The notes beneath the pieces were generated by a model. The model was given only the letters and a program-made list of their open reading frames with translations. It searched no databases and was not told the DNA's origin. From contig NZ_QXFM01000093.1 in assembly GCF_003584015.1 (NCBI RefSeq), positions 1 through 61,407 on the forward strand: 61,407 bases of DNA, read 5' to 3'. Shown here piece after piece: positions 8,203 through 17,042 of this stretch. Source of the DNA: Aurantiacibacter xanthus (GTDB lineage: Bacteria > Pseudomonadota > Alphaproteobacteria > Sphingomonadales > Sphingomonadaceae). How positions within the stretch are numbered: the first letter of the stretch is position 1; every line of letters begins with the position of its first letter. The position numbers and the translations under genes were made by a program.

Positions 8203-9618
8203 TCAGCCCGCCAAGCCCGCCGCCACCGCCAGCCCGAGGAACGCGAAGAAGCCCATCGAATCGGTGATCATCGTCACGAACACGCTCGATGCCACCGCCG
8301 GGTCCTGATCGAGCCGCTCGAACACCACCGGCACCAGCACACCCGCCAGCCCCGCAGTGACGATATTGATAACCACCGCCGCGCAGATCACCATGCCGAG
8401 CTGCGGGGTAAAGATCAGCCCCGTCGCGATCCCGATCAGCGCCGCCACGGTCGCGCCGTTGAGCAGCGCCACGCGCGTCTCGCGCCACAGGATGCGCGCG
8501 GTGTTCGACTGGGTCAGCTGGTTGGTGGCAATAGCGCGCACGGTCACGGCCATGGTCTGCGTACCGGCATTGCCGCCGATCGAGGCGACGATCGGCATCA
8601 GCACCGCCAGCGCGACCAGCTTCTCGATAGCAGAGCCGAAGGCAGCGATGATCAGGCTCGCGATCAGCGCCGTGCCAAGGTTCGCGATCAGCCAGCGCAC
8701 GCGCGCCGAATAGGCATCGCGGATCGGCTCGTTGATGTCGCCTTCGCCTGCACCGCTCATCAGCAGGGCGTCTTCGCCGGCCTCTTCCTGAATGATGTGG
8801 ACCACGTCGTCGACCGTCATCTGGCCGACCAGCCGCCCACTTTCATCGACCACGGCCGCCGAGATAAGTGCGTATTTCTGGAACCTTAGGGCAACTTCTT
8901 CCTGATCCATATCAACCGGGATCAGTGTCTGGTCGCGCTTCATCACGTCGGTCAGCGGGATATGGCGCGGCGAGCGCAGAATCCATGACAGCTGGCAGGT
9001 GCCCACGGGCCGCATCCGGTGATCGACCACGAACACTTCCCAGAACTCGGTCGGCAAGTCCTCGTTGTCGCGCATGTAGTCGATCAGGTCGCCCACCGTC
9101 AGGTGCTCGGGCACGGCGACCAGCTCGCGCTGCATCAGGCGGCCGGCGGTCTCGTCCTCGTAGGCGAGCGCGCTTTCGATGGCGGCGCGGTCTTCCGGGT
9201 CAAGCTCGGCCAGAATCGCCTGCTGGTCGGCGTCGTCGAGATCCTCGATCAGCTGCACCGCGTCGTCGGTGTCGAGCTGCTCGGCGATAATGGCGACGGC
9301 GGCGGCGGGCAGGGCCTCGACCATGTCGTCGCGGACATAGTCGTTGAGTTCCGCCACCACCTCGACTGTCATCAGGTCGGTGATGGCGCTGGCGAGCGCG
9401 CGGCGCTCTTCGGGTGCGAGCAGTTCGAGCAGGTCGGCGATGTCGGCCGGGTGCAGCGGCTCGACCAGCTCGTAGGCGGCCGACTCGTCCTTCTCGGCCA
9501 GCGCATCGCGCACTTCGCGCACGAATTCGGGCTTCAGCCGGTTTTCTTCGTCGAACTGTTCTCCCTCCTCGCGCGCCGGCGCGGTGTTTTCGGGATCGAG
9601 TAGTTCGGATTCGGCCAT
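8203..9618 (-). CDS. mgtE: Magnesium transporter MgtE
   Basis: A 471-residue Mg2+ channel of the MgtE family. From the N-terminus it has the acidic superhelical MgtE_N domain (about 35-140, with LHPADIADLLELL), two CBS domains (about 145-265) that act as the cytosolic Mg2+ sensor, and a C-terminal pore of five membrane helices with the conserved GGNAGTQT motif after LMPIVASI. The start at ATG 9618 (MAESELLDPE) is preferred over an upstream extension that overlaps the promoter region. The acidic N-terminal domain suits metal-dependent gating. No leader riboswitch is recognisable upstream. Confidence 0.96.
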   Translation of the reverse strand: MAESELLDPENTAPAREEGEQFDEENRLKPEFVREVRDALAEKDESAAYELVEPLHPADIADLLELLAPEERRALASAITDLMTVEVVAELNDYVRDDMVEALPAAAVAIIAEQLDTDDAVQLIEDLDDADQQAILAELDPEDRAAIESALAYEDETAGRLMQRELVAVPEHLTVGDLIDYMRDNEDLPTEFWEVFVVDHRMRPVGTCQLSWILRSPRHIPLTDVMKRDQTLIPVDMDQEEVALRFQKYALISAAVVDESGRLVGQMTVDDVVHIIQEEAGEDALLMSGAGEGDINEPIRDAYSARVRWLIANLGTALIASLIIAAFGSAIEKLVALAVLMPIVASIGGNAGTQTMAVTVRAIATNQLTQSNTARILWRETRVALLNGATVAALIGIATGLIFTPQLGMVICAAVVINIVTAGLAGVLVPVVFERLDQDPAVASSVFVTMITDSMGFFAFLGLAVAAGLAG

Positions 9619-9751
9619 CGGGGCCGATCTATTGCAGTGCAACGCAAAAGCAAGCAACCCTTCGCGGTATTGCGCCCGGCGGCCAAACACCGGGTGACAT
9701 TGCGAACAGCGCCCCTATATCGGCCCGCAAGATCCAAGAGGAGATATCTGC

Positions 9752-10216
9752 ATGTCCGAAGAAACGCTCACCTTCACGCTCGACTGCGGCGATGGAAAAG
9801 GCGGCGACGTCAAGATCAAGCTGCGCAGCGACCTTGCGCCCAACCATGTCGCGCGCATCACCGAACTGGCCAAGGAAGGCTTCTACGATGGCGTGGTGTT
9901 CCACCGCGTGATCCCCAACTTCATGGCCCAGGGCGGCGACCCGACCGGCACCGGCATGTCGGGCTCGGACAAGCCGAACCTCGATCAGGAGTTCTCCGAC
10001 GCTCCGCACAAGCGCGGCGTATGCTCGATGGCGCGCACCAACGATCCGAACTCGGCCAACTCGCAGTTCTTCATCTGCAACGACGACGCCCGCTTCCTCG
10101 ACCGCCAGTACACGGTCTGGGGCGAGGTGATCGAAGGCATGGAGCATGTCGATGCGCTGCCCGTGGGTGAGCCGCCGCGCGCGCCGGGTGTGATCGTCAA
10201 GGCGACCGTCGCCTGA
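9752..10216 (+). CDS. Peptidyl-prolyl cis-trans isomerase, cyclophilin type
   Basis: A 154-residue single-domain cyclophilin without a signal peptide, so probably cytoplasmic (PpiB-like). It catalyses proline isomerisation in folding proteins. The signature runs FYDGVVFHRVIPNFMAQGGD, with the catalytic Arg in FHRV and the substrate-binding segments NSANSQFFI and WGEVIEGM. The ribosome-binding site AAGAGGAG precedes ATG 9752 at good spacing. It is a single-gene unit, divergent from mgtE, and ends at a strong intrinsic terminator. Confidence 0.95.
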   Translation: MSEETLTFTLDCGDGKGGDVKIKLRSDLAPNHVARITELAKEGFYDGVVFHRVIPNFMAQGGDPTGTGMSGSDKPNLDQEFSDAPHKRGVCSMARTNDPNSANSQFFICNDDARFLDRQYTVWGEVIEGMEHVDALPVGEPPRAPGVIVKATVA

Positions 10217-10242
10217 TCTGATCGCCACTGGCGGTATAGATA

Positions 10243-10276
10243 GAAAAGGGGCGCCTCGCGGGGCGCCCCTTTTTGT
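10243..10276 (+). terminator. Rho-independent terminator of the cyclophilin gene
   Basis: A GC-rich stem GGGGCGCC/GGCGCCCC with a six-base loop, flanked by AAAA on the left and followed by TTTTTGTTT. It lies about 30 bp after the cyclophilin stop. The A-tract also makes it able to terminate the convergent NTF2-like gene. Confidence 0.92.
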
Positions 10277-10296
10277 TTGTGCGAATAGGCTGGCGC

Positions 10297-11289
10297 TCAG
10301 TCGGTTTCGGCGTCGGGAGCAACGTTGCGGTTCTCGATCAGCCACTTGTCGTCCTGCTTGACCACGTCGTCGCGGCCCCAGCCTTGCGCCAGCATTTCAG
10401 GGCGCGGGCCACCCGGCGAACCGCGCGAGACCGTCTGCCAGTAGTAGCGGACCACCGCGCGGGTGGGGCTGGCGAACGTGATCGTCTGGTTGCTCATCAC
10501 GTGATGCAGCGGCGGCACGGCCTCGCCCTTGGCGGCGCGCTCGGCCCGGCCGGCGGCCATGCCGGTGACCATCTCATGCAGGGCCTCGCGGCCTTTGGTC
10601 TGACCGAAAGCGCCGTTCTCGGTGAAGACCCCGGCATAGGCATCGGCATTCCAGGTGTCGATTGCGCGGACATAGTCCCACATCAGCTGCTCGATCGCGC
10701 TGCGGTCGACCAGTTGCTGCGCGGCGGCCTCGGGCGTGAGCGTGGCGGCCTGCGGCGGCGCGGCGGTGGGCAGGGTGGCCGGGTCCCAGTGCTCGTCGGC
10801 CTTGCCATCGACGAAGCGCCAGGTGTCGAACCAGGTGGTGGTGTAGCTCTGCGAGGGATCGTCGGCATAGGGCACGATCCGGCGGGTGAGGATCGTCACA
10901 TAGTCGCCCTCGGCCTGCACCGCGACAACGCCGTTCGGATCTTCCGCCGACAGCGCCGGGCACGGGTCAAGCGGCGGGCGCTTGGCGACCTGGGTGAAAT
11001 AGTAGATCACCCCTTCGAGCCCCGATGCGGCGACCGGGTTGTGCTGGATATAGGCATCGGTCAGCCATTCGCCCGCGCGGCTCCATTCGTTGCACTTCAG
11101 CAGGTTGCGCTGGATGTGCAACGCGGCCTGCTTGTTGCGGTGAAGCAGCGGATCGCTGCTGGTGAACAGGCTTTCGGGATCGGGGTGCGGCACCACCGGA
11201 TCGGACAGGGCGCGCATCTGTGCCTGCGCGGCAATCGGCGTGGCGGCAAGCCCGAGGGCTGCTGCCAGCAAGGCGGTCTTCAGTTTCAT
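10297..11289 (-). CDS. Secreted protein with tandem NTF2/SnoaL-like domains
   Basis: A 330-residue exported protein with a clear signal peptide (hydrophobic residues 6-20, cleavage near AQAQ). Two NTF2-like (SnoaL) folds are visible. The first, about 50-165, includes WLTDAYIQHNP and EGVIYYF. The second, about 195-320, begins RSAIEQLMWDYVRAIDTWNADAYAGVFTEN in style and has a SnoaL_4-like ending DDVVKQDDKWLIENR. Such domains are often small-molecule binding or isomerase/dehydratase folds; no substrate can be named. AAAGGGGAGAG precedes the start. It is transcribed alone, convergent with the cyclophilin gene. Confidence 0.8.
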   Translation of the reverse strand: MKLKTALLAAALGLAATPIAAQAQMRALSDPVVPHPDPESLFTSSDPLLHRNKQAALHIQRNLLKCNEWSRAGEWLTDAYIQHNPVAASGLEGVIYYFTQVAKRPPLDPCPALSAEDPNGVVAVQAEGDYVTILTRRIVPYADDPSQSYTTTWFDTWRFVDGKADEHWDPATLPTAAPPQAATLTPEAAAQQLVDRSAIEQLMWDYVRAIDTWNADAYAGVFTENGAFGQTKGREALHEMVTGMAAGRAERAAKGEAVPPLHHVMSNQTITFASPTRAVVRYYWQTVSRGSPGGPRPEMLAQGWGRDDVVKQDDKWLIENRNVAPDAETD

Positions 11290-11363
11290 GGTCTCTCCCC
11301 TTTCGAACTGTGACGGCGATCCTGCCCGATTTCGTTATGTTTCGAAAGGGTTTTGCTTGCCGC

Positions 11364-12242
11364 CTAGAGCCCGGCTCCGACGAGCCAGTCGTGAAACAGC
11401 CGCACCGGGCGTAGCGCAAGGTCGGCCGGTCGGCAGATGAAGCAATAGGAATAGGGGCTCGGCACCACGATATCGTAAAGCTTGGCCAGCCGGGGGTCAT
11501 TGTTGCGGGCGAGGTGGTCGTCGTGCATCACCGCGATGCCGAGCCCCTGCGCGGCGGCTTCGAGGATCAACTGGCCCGAATCGTAATGGTCGATTGCCAT
11601 CGGTTGCAGGTTCGGCATGCCGATGGCCGTCTTCCACGCCTCGAAGCTCAGATGCATGTCGGTGTGGACGAGGAAGGTCTGTTCGCTCAGCACCTTCTCG
11701 TCAGGCTCGCTGCCGATTTCGGCTACCAGATCGCTGTTGGCGATGGCGTGGATCGTGTTCTGATCCAGCTTGACCGAGTGGAACGACGGGTCCGGCTCGT
11801 TGATCAGACCGATCACCGCGTCGAGCGTATCGCCGACGCGGGCGAGCTGGTTGGGGCTGGTGTCGATATCGAGGTGCAGGCGCGGGTGCAGGCGGCGCAG
11901 CTCGGGCAGGCGCGGGAACAGCCGCTGCGTGCCGAACAGCGGGGTCACGCCCAGCCGCAGCCGCATCAGCTGCAGGTTTTCCGATTGCGATTCAACCGCG
12001 TTCGCCAACGCTTCGAGATGCGGCGAGACCTTGTCGTAGAACTGGCGGCCTTCTTCGGTCAGCCGCATCGTCTGGCCCTGGCGGCTGAACATCTTGCGGC
12101 CGATGAAATCTTCGAGGTTGGCAATCCGGCGCGACAGGGCCGACGGACTGAGGCCAAGCTCGGTCGCCGCCGCCCGTGCGGAACCAAGCCGCACGGTTCG
12201 AACAAACGCCTCGAGGGCGCGCAAAGGAGGCAGGCGACGCAT
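11364..12242 (-). CDS. LysR-family transcriptional regulator (GcvA-like)
   Basis: A 292-residue LysR regulator. The winged helix-turn-helix lies at about residues 3-62 (LRALEAFVRTVRLGSARAAA, then LGLSPSALSRRIANLEDFIG), followed by the periplasmic-binding-protein-like effector domain. Start ATG 12242 has AAGAAGGG about nine bases upstream; longer in-frame readings overlap corC. The N-terminal PPLRALEAFV pattern is typical of the GcvA subgroup. It lies between corC and the NTF2-like gene, all on the same strand. The target is not evident, since no divergent gene shares its promoter. Confidence 0.9.
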   Translation of the reverse strand: MRRLPPLRALEAFVRTVRLGSARAAATELGLSPSALSRRIANLEDFIGRKMFSRQGQTMRLTEEGRQFYDKVSPHLEALANAVESQSENLQLMRLRLGVTPLFGTQRLFPRLPELRRLHPRLHLDIDTSPNQLARVGDTLDAVIGLINEPDPSFHSVKLDQNTIHAIANSDLVAEIGSEPDEKVLSEQTFLVHTDMHLSFEAWKTAIGMPNLQPMAIDHYDSGQLILEAAAQGLGIAVMHDDHLARNNDPRLAKLYDIVVPSPYSYCFICRPADLALRPVRLFHDWLVGAGL

Positions 12243-12337
12243 GGGGGCCCTTCTTAACCGCTCATTCTCTCCCAGGTCGAGCCAATATCGCACTTGCAGC
12301 ATTTTGCCTAATGCAATGGAGAACGATGGCTCGACGC

Positions 12338-13300
12338 CTATTCCTCTTTCGCCGTATCGTGCTCGGGGCCGGGCGCATGCAGGCGCAGCCGGGTTACGTG
12401 GGTCTCGTCGCCCTCGGTGACCTCGATCTGCCAGCCACTCGGGTGTTCCAGCACGGTGCCGGGCTGTGGCACCTGTTCGGCGAGGATGAAGGCCAGGCCG
12501 CCCAGCGTATCCACAGATTCCTCGATCTCGGCGAGACGCGGGTCGCCCACGAGTTCGGCCACGTCGTCGAGTTCGGCGCGGGCATCGCAGTCCCACAGAC
12601 CTTCTTCGAGCTTCACCACCTGCTCGACCCGTTCATCGTCGTGCTCATCCTCGATCTCGCCGATGATCTCCTCGACCAGATCTTCGATGGTGATGATCCC
12701 GTCGGTGCCCGAGAATTCGTCAACCACGATGGCGAGATGGGTGCGCTTGGCGCGCATGTCGGCGAGCACGTCGAGCGCGCCGCGCGATTGCGGAACATAG
12801 AGCGGCTCGCGCATCATCGCGGTCCAGTCGGCGGGCGGGGCCGCGCCGCTGGCGAGATAGGAGAACACATCCTTGATGTGCATCATGCCGATCACATCGT
12901 CGAGCTTCTCGCGGTAGACCGGCATGCGCGACACGCCATGTTCGGCGAACTGCGCGACCATCTCGTCCCAGCTTGCCTCGGCGGGCAGGGCGATGATCTC
13001 GGAACGCGGGATGGCGACATCGTCGGCGTCGTGATCGGAGAAGTGCAGGAGGTTCCTGAGCATGACCAGTTCGACCGCCGAGAGGTCGCCGTTGCCGGAA
13101 GAACGCCGACCGTTCTCGTCCTCGTGATCGTCGATAGCCTCTTCGATCTGGGCTCTCAGGCTGGTGTCACCGCCGTTGTCGAATAGTGATCGCAGCGCGC
13201 CCCACAGGCCGCCACTGCTACTACTGTCTTCGTCTCCGCTGGGAGACTGCTCGCTTTGTCCGGGTTCGGGCATAGCCCTGTCGTCATGTCCCTGTGTCAT
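12338..13300 (-). CDS. corC: Hemolysin-family CBS-domain protein CorC/YbeX
   Basis: A 320-residue soluble CorC/HlyC-type protein lacking the DUF21 membrane domain, implicated in Mg2+/Co2+ homeostasis and, with YbeY, in ribosome/RNA biology. An acidic Ser-rich N-terminus is followed by the segment DVAIPRSEIIALP, CBS1 (about 110-160), CBS2 (about 170-230, with THLAIVVDEFSGTDGIIT) and a CorC_HlyC domain (about 235-315). Its ATG overlaps the ybeY stop as ATGA. In many alphaproteobacteria lnt follows corC; here a LysR gene follows instead. Confidence 0.94.
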   Translation of the reverse strand: MTQGHDDRAMPEPGQSEQSPSGDEDSSSSGGLWGALRSLFDNGGDTSLRAQIEEAIDDHEDENGRRSSGNGDLSAVELVMLRNLLHFSDHDADDVAIPRSEIIALPAEASWDEMVAQFAEHGVSRMPVYREKLDDVIGMMHIKDVFSYLASGAAPPADWTAMMREPLYVPQSRGALDVLADMRAKRTHLAIVVDEFSGTDGIITIEDLVEEIIGEIEDEHDDERVEQVVKLEEGLWDCDARAELDDVAELVGDPRLAEIEESVDTLGGLAFILAEQVPQPGTVLEHPSGWQIEVTEGDETHVTRLRLHAPGPEHDTAKEE

Positions 13301-13785
13301 TGGTGATCGGCTGCATATGGGTCCGCAATGGCCAGAAGTGCAAGCGCCTTCACTTCGAGCGCCTCCATTTCCTCGGCGTCGGCATCGGAAATCTCGTGAT
13401 CGTGGCCGGCCAGATGGAGCAGCCCGTGGACGATCAGGTGGGCGGCGTGGTGGTCGAGCGGAACGCCCTTTTCCGCCGCCTCGCGCGCGCAGACGCCGTG
13501 GGCGAGGGCGAGATCGCCGAGCATCTCGGGCGGGCCGTCGGGATCGAGATGGATGAGATCCTCACGCTCGAGCATCGGGAACGAGAGCACGTTGGTGGGC
13601 TTGTCGCGCTGGCGCCATTCGCGGTTGAGGTCGTGCACTTCCTCGTCGGAGGTGAAGATCAGGCTGGCGACAAGGCGCGGGTTGGCGAGTTCGGGCGCGA
13701 CGGCGCAGGCGGCCTCGGCCACGCGTTCGGCGAGCGCCTCCCATTGGCCTGCGGGCCAGCCTTCGATGTCGATTTCCAAATCCAA
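13297..13785 (-). CDS. ybeY: Endoribonuclease YbeY (rRNA maturation factor)
   Basis: YbeY is a zinc-dependent RNase in 16S rRNA 3' end maturation and ribosome quality control. The metal site H-X3-H-X5-H is complete (H120, H124, H130 in HGLLHLAGHDH). Length 162 is normal. The start is a TTG at 13785 (TTG GAT TTG GAA), with GGAG about ten bases upstream; there is no ATG nearby, and the family sequence LEIDIEGW begins directly after it. The stop overlaps corC. A long palindromic repeat lies just upstream, between it and phoH. Confidence 0.94.
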   Translation of the reverse strand: MDLEIDIEGWPAGQWEALAERVAEAACAVAPELANPRLVASLIFTSDEEVHDLNREWRQRDKPTNVLSFPMLEREDLIHLDPDGPPEMLGDLALAHGVCAREAAEKGVPLDHHAAHLIVHGLLHLAGHDHEISDADAEEMEALEVKALALLAIADPYAADHQ

Positions 13786-13795
13786 GGTGAAACTC

Positions 13796-13882
13796 CGCTC
13801 GTCCTGAGCCTGTCGAAGGACTGCTTTCCTTCACCGCTCGCCTAGAACCAAGTGGGGCCCTTCGACAAGCTCAGGGCGAACG
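13796..13882. repeat. Large inverted repeat (sphingomonad REP type) between phoH and ybeY
   Basis: Two 26-bp arms, 13796-13821 and 13857-13882, face each other around a 35-bp centre. The left arm contains GTCCTGAGCCTGTCGAAGGA and the right arm CCTTCGACAAGCTCAGGGCG. This is the well-known GTTCGTCCTGAG..GTCGAAGG repeat of sphingomonads. It separates phoH from ybeY inside an otherwise compact operon and could attenuate or stabilise the transcript. Confidence 0.88.
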
Positions 13883-13898
13883 GGAGGCAGGGTGAGGT

Positions 13899-14942
13899 CT
13901 AGGCGTTCGGCCCCTCGTAGGCTTCGACGATCCGTCCGACAATCGGGTGTCTCACCACGTCGGCGGCGGTGAAGCGGGTGACGCCCATGCCCTCGACGCC
14001 TTCCAGCCGCTCGACCGCATCGGCAAGGCCGCTCATGCGGTCGCCGCCGGGGATGTCGACCTGGCGCGGGTCGCCGCAGATCACCATCCGGCTGTTCTGG
14101 CCGAAACGGGTGAGGAACATCTTCATCTGCTCGCGGGTGGTGTTCTGCGCCTCGTCGAGGATCACGAAGGCATCGGCCAAGGTGCGCCCGCGCATGAAGG
14201 CAATGGGCGCGATCTCGATCTCGCCGCTGGCGATCCGCCGCTCGACCTGTTCGGGCGGCATGCAGTCGAACAGCGCGTCGTAAAGCGGGCGCAGATAGGG
14301 ATCGACCTTGTCCTTCATGTCACCGGGCAGGAAGCCGAGCTTTTCGCCCGCTTCCACCGCCGGACGGCTCAGGATCAGGCGCTGGACCGAGCCGGTGATC
14401 AACTGGCTGACCGCCTGCGCCACCGCGAGATAGGTCTTGCCGGTGCCGGCCGGACCAAGCGCGAAGATAATGTCGCGGCTGGCGAGCTGGCGCATATAGT
14501 CGCCCTGCATCGCGCTGCGCGGGGTGATCGTCTTCTTGCGGGTACGGATCATGATTGGCGGGGCCTTGGCATCGCCGGTGATGATGCCTTCGAGCGTCGG
14601 CTCGTTGCTCATCGCGATCAGCGCTTCGATGGCGCCTGCGTCCATTTCCTCGCCTTGCAGAAGTTTCTCGTGCATTTTCAACAGAACATCGCGCGCGCGC
14701 GCCACTTCGTCTTCGGTGCCCTCGATCACCACCCGGTCACCGCGCGCGGCAATGAACACACCGAGCCGGTTCTCGATATGGACGAGGTTGGCGTCGAATT
14801 CGCCGAACAGCATGCCGAGCGCGGCCTGTTCGTCGAAAATCACCTCGAGGCGGGCGCGGCGCGAGGCGTCGCGGCGGTCTTCGGGGTGGGCGATCGCGGC
14901 AGCGTGTCCGGCACTGGTGCCACGGTGAGCTTTGCGGGCCAT
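13899..14942 (-). CDS. ybeZ: PhoH-like ATPase (YbeZ)
   Basis: A 347-residue PhoH-family ATPase, the usual partner of YbeY in RNA metabolism. An N-terminal KH-like part (about 30-100) leads to the PhoH P-loop domain: Walker A GPAGTGKT at 163-170, Walker B in AFVILDEAQN, and the sensor segment VICGDPRQVDIP. ATG 14942 opens MARKAHRGTS. It sits upstream of ybeY-corC in the same direction. Length and motifs are complete. Confidence 0.95.
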   Translation of the reverse strand: MARKAHRGTSAGHAAAIAHPEDRRDASRRARLEVIFDEQAALGMLFGEFDANLVHIENRLGVFIAARGDRVVIEGTEDEVARARDVLLKMHEKLLQGEEMDAGAIEALIAMSNEPTLEGIITGDAKAPPIMIRTRKKTITPRSAMQGDYMRQLASRDIIFALGPAGTGKTYLAVAQAVSQLITGSVQRLILSRPAVEAGEKLGFLPGDMKDKVDPYLRPLYDALFDCMPPEQVERRIASGEIEIAPIAFMRGRTLADAFVILDEAQNTTREQMKMFLTRFGQNSRMVICGDPRQVDIPGGDRMSGLADAVERLEGVEGMGVTRFTAADVVRHPIVGRIVEAYEGPNA

Positions 14943-15067
14943 CGAGTCCTTTCTTCGCTTGTCCTTACGAAGATAGGCAGAGTCGGGGCGCTGGCAAGCG
15001 CGCCGCCTGTGGAAGGCGGTGGAAAGTCATCGAAATGCCTTGAGCGGTGGCTCAGGCCCGGACGGGC

Positions 15068-15661
15068 TCAAGCGAACGTGCTATCCATTCGAGCAAGGTC
15101 GCTTTCCAGCAACCACTGTCGGAATCGGTCGTATATGGGTTGTAAGGTTGCTCGGGAGGTGGCCACCACATCCATTCCCCGATCATCGTAGGGCCAGACA
15201 ATGACCTCGCGCTGCCAATCTATGAGGTAAGGCGAAGCTGGAAATGGGCTCACGAGGGCGGGGCAATCGGCAGCAACGGCAGCCAGCAGGCAGGCACTTG
15301 TCGATGGCGGTGGATCTAGCGTGACAAGGCTTCTCTGAAACTCGCCATCGACGTAAATCTCGCCGAGCACGCGCAAACCCTCTTTCTCACACCCGTAGAT
15401 GTTGAGCAGCTCAGGTGCGAATCCGGCAAGACTAGAGGCAAAGTCTTCGCCATAGCTGGCAAGCACCACCTCCCACTCATCGTCAGCGGTCGGGAGACTG
15501 TCCAGGATTGTGCGAGCGCGGCTGCACGCTTGCAAAATGCGCGTCGGCCAATCGCCCCTCTGCGAAAGCTCGAACCGCAGCGAAAAGTCGAAATTATAGA
15601 ACAGCGCCTCTGGCAGGCAATTGCCAAAGGTGGCTTCAAGTCGGGCAAGAAAATCGCTCAA
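15068..15661 (-). CDS. DUF3885-like protein, translationally coupled to miaB
   Basis: A 197-residue protein with no ATG near its N-terminus. The best start is TTG 15661, which overlaps the miaB stop as TTGA and has GAAGG about eight bases upstream. The sequence resembles DUF3885: [19 protein letters not shown] near the N-terminus, a central RARTILDSL and [10 protein letters not shown], and the C-terminal [34 protein letters not shown]3885 proteins have no established function and are patchily distributed, some being linked to toxin-immunity style neighbourhoods. It interrupts the usual miaB-phoH adjacency. The family call comes from recalled pattern and should be profile-checked. Confidence 0.7.
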   Translation of the reverse strand: MSDFLARLEATFGNCLPEALFYNFDFSLRFELSQRGDWPTRILQACSRARTILDSLPTADDEWEVVLASYGEDFASSLAGFAPELLNIYGCEKEGLRVLGEIYVDGEFQRSLVTLDPPPSTSACLLAAVAADCPALVSPFPASPYLIDWQREVIVWPYDDRGMDVVATSRATLQPIYDRFRQWLLESDLARMDSTFA

Positions 15662-17001
15662 GCCGGGACCTTCGTCACTAATTGCCCCGCCAACGAGTTC
15701 GGCCCGGCCTGCACCAGCTCGACCTCGACCAGATCGCCCATCGCGCAGTCGCCTTCGAAGAACACCGATTGCAGCCACGGCGATTTGCCGAGCCACTGGC
15801 CCGGATGCTTGCCCTTGCGCTCGATCAGGACCGTACAGGTCTTGCCGACAGAGGCCTCGTTAAAGGCAAGCTGGTGCCGGTTGAGCGCGGCCTGCAAGCG
15901 CTGGAGCCGCTCGTCCATTACTTCGGGCGCGATCTGGCCGTCCATGCTGGCGGCGGGGGTACCGGGGCGGGGCGAATACTTGAAGCTGAAGGCGGCGGCA
16001 TATTTGACCTCGTTCACCAGCGCGAGGGTCTCCGCAAACTCGGCCTCGGTCTCGCCGGGGAAGCCGACGATGAAGTCGCCCGACAGCGCAATATCGGGCC
16101 GCACCGCGCGGAACCGGTCGAGCAGCTTCAGATAGCTCTCCGCCGTGTGGCTGCGGTTCATCGCCTTCAGCACCCGGTCCGAGCCTGATTGCACCGGCAG
16201 ATGCAGATAGGGCATCAGCTTTGCGATCTCGCCATGGGCGGCGATCAGGCCGTCGGTCATGTCGTTGGGGTGGCTGGTGGTGTAGCGAATGCGGTGCAGG
16301 CCGGGCAGTTCGGCGAGCGCGCGGATCAACCCGTCGAAGCCCACGACGCGGCCCTTGTCGTCCGCGCCGCTCCACGCATTGACGTTCTGGCCGAGAAGTG
16401 TCAGCTCGCGCGCACCCGCTTCGACCAGCTTCTCCGCCTCGCGCAGCAAATCGCTGTAAGGACGGGAAATTTCCGCACCGCGCGTATAGGGCACCACGCA
16501 ATAGGTGCAGAACTTGTCGCAGCCCTCCTGCACCGTGAGGAAGGCGCTGGCGGCGACCTTGCGGCGCGCGGGGAGCGCGGCGAACTTGGCGTCCTCGGGC
16601 ATGTCGGTGTCGGTGCTGCGACGGCCTGCGGCGGCGTCCTTCACCATGTCGCCCAGCCGGTGATAGGCCTGCGGGCCGACCACCATGCCCACCGCCGGCG
16701 CGCGCGCCATGATCTCCTCGCCCTCGGCCTGGGCGACGCAGCCTGCGACCGCGATCATCGGCTTCCTGCCCGCCTCTTCGCCCGCCTTCACCAGACGGCC
16801 GATGTCCGAATAGACCTTCTCGGTGGCCTTCTCGCGGATGTGGCAGGTGTTGAGCACGACGAGGTCGGCGTCCTCGCCTTCGGGCGCGGGCGTGATGCCT
16901 TGTGCTTCGAGCAATTCGCCCATGCGCTCGCCGTCGTAGACGTTCATCTGACAGCCGAAGCTCTTGACCCGGTAGGTCTTTGGTGTGGTGGTCGGTTTCA
17001 T
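15658..17001 (-). CDS. miaB: tRNA-2-methylthio-N6-dimethylallyladenosine synthase MiaB
   Basis: A radical-SAM methylthiotransferase that converts i6A37 to ms2i6A37 in tRNAs reading UNN codons. In 447 residues it has the N-terminal UPF0004 domain with cluster cysteines C17, C53 and C88 (FGCQMN, NTCHIRE, AGCVAQ), the radical-SAM triad C161-X3-C165-X2-C168 ([10 protein letters not shown]), and a C-terminal TRAM domain ending [11 protein letters not shown]. All features are complete. It lies between plsC and the DUF3885-like gene, whose start overlaps its stop. Confidence 0.97.
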   Translation of the reverse strand: MKPTTTPKTYRVKSFGCQMNVYDGERMGELLEAQGITPAPEGEDADLVVLNTCHIREKATEKVYSDIGRLVKAGEEAGRKPMIAVAGCVAQAEGEEIMARAPAVGMVVGPQAYHRLGDMVKDAAAGRRSTDTDMPEDAKFAALPARRKVAASAFLTVQEGCDKFCTYCVVPYTRGAEISRPYSDLLREAEKLVEAGARELTLLGQNVNAWSGADDKGRVVGFDGLIRALAELPGLHRIRYTTSHPNDMTDGLIAAHGEIAKLMPYLHLPVQSGSDRVLKAMNRSHTAESYLKLLDRFRAVRPDIALSGDFIVGFPGETEAEFAETLALVNEVKYAAAFSFKYSPRPGTPAASMDGQIAPEVMDERLQRLQAALNRHQLAFNEASVGKTCTVLIERKGKHPGQWLGKSPWLQSVFFEGDCAMGDLVEVELVQAGPNSLAGQLVTKVPA

Positions 17002-17042
17002 GAGAAGGGGGCCGATACAGGAAAATTGCCTGCGGCGAAAGA

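Noticed and set aside
13796-13882. Inverted repeat considered as an insertion-sequence remnant
   Set aside because: No transposase or target duplication; it matches the common sphingomonad REP-type palindrome.
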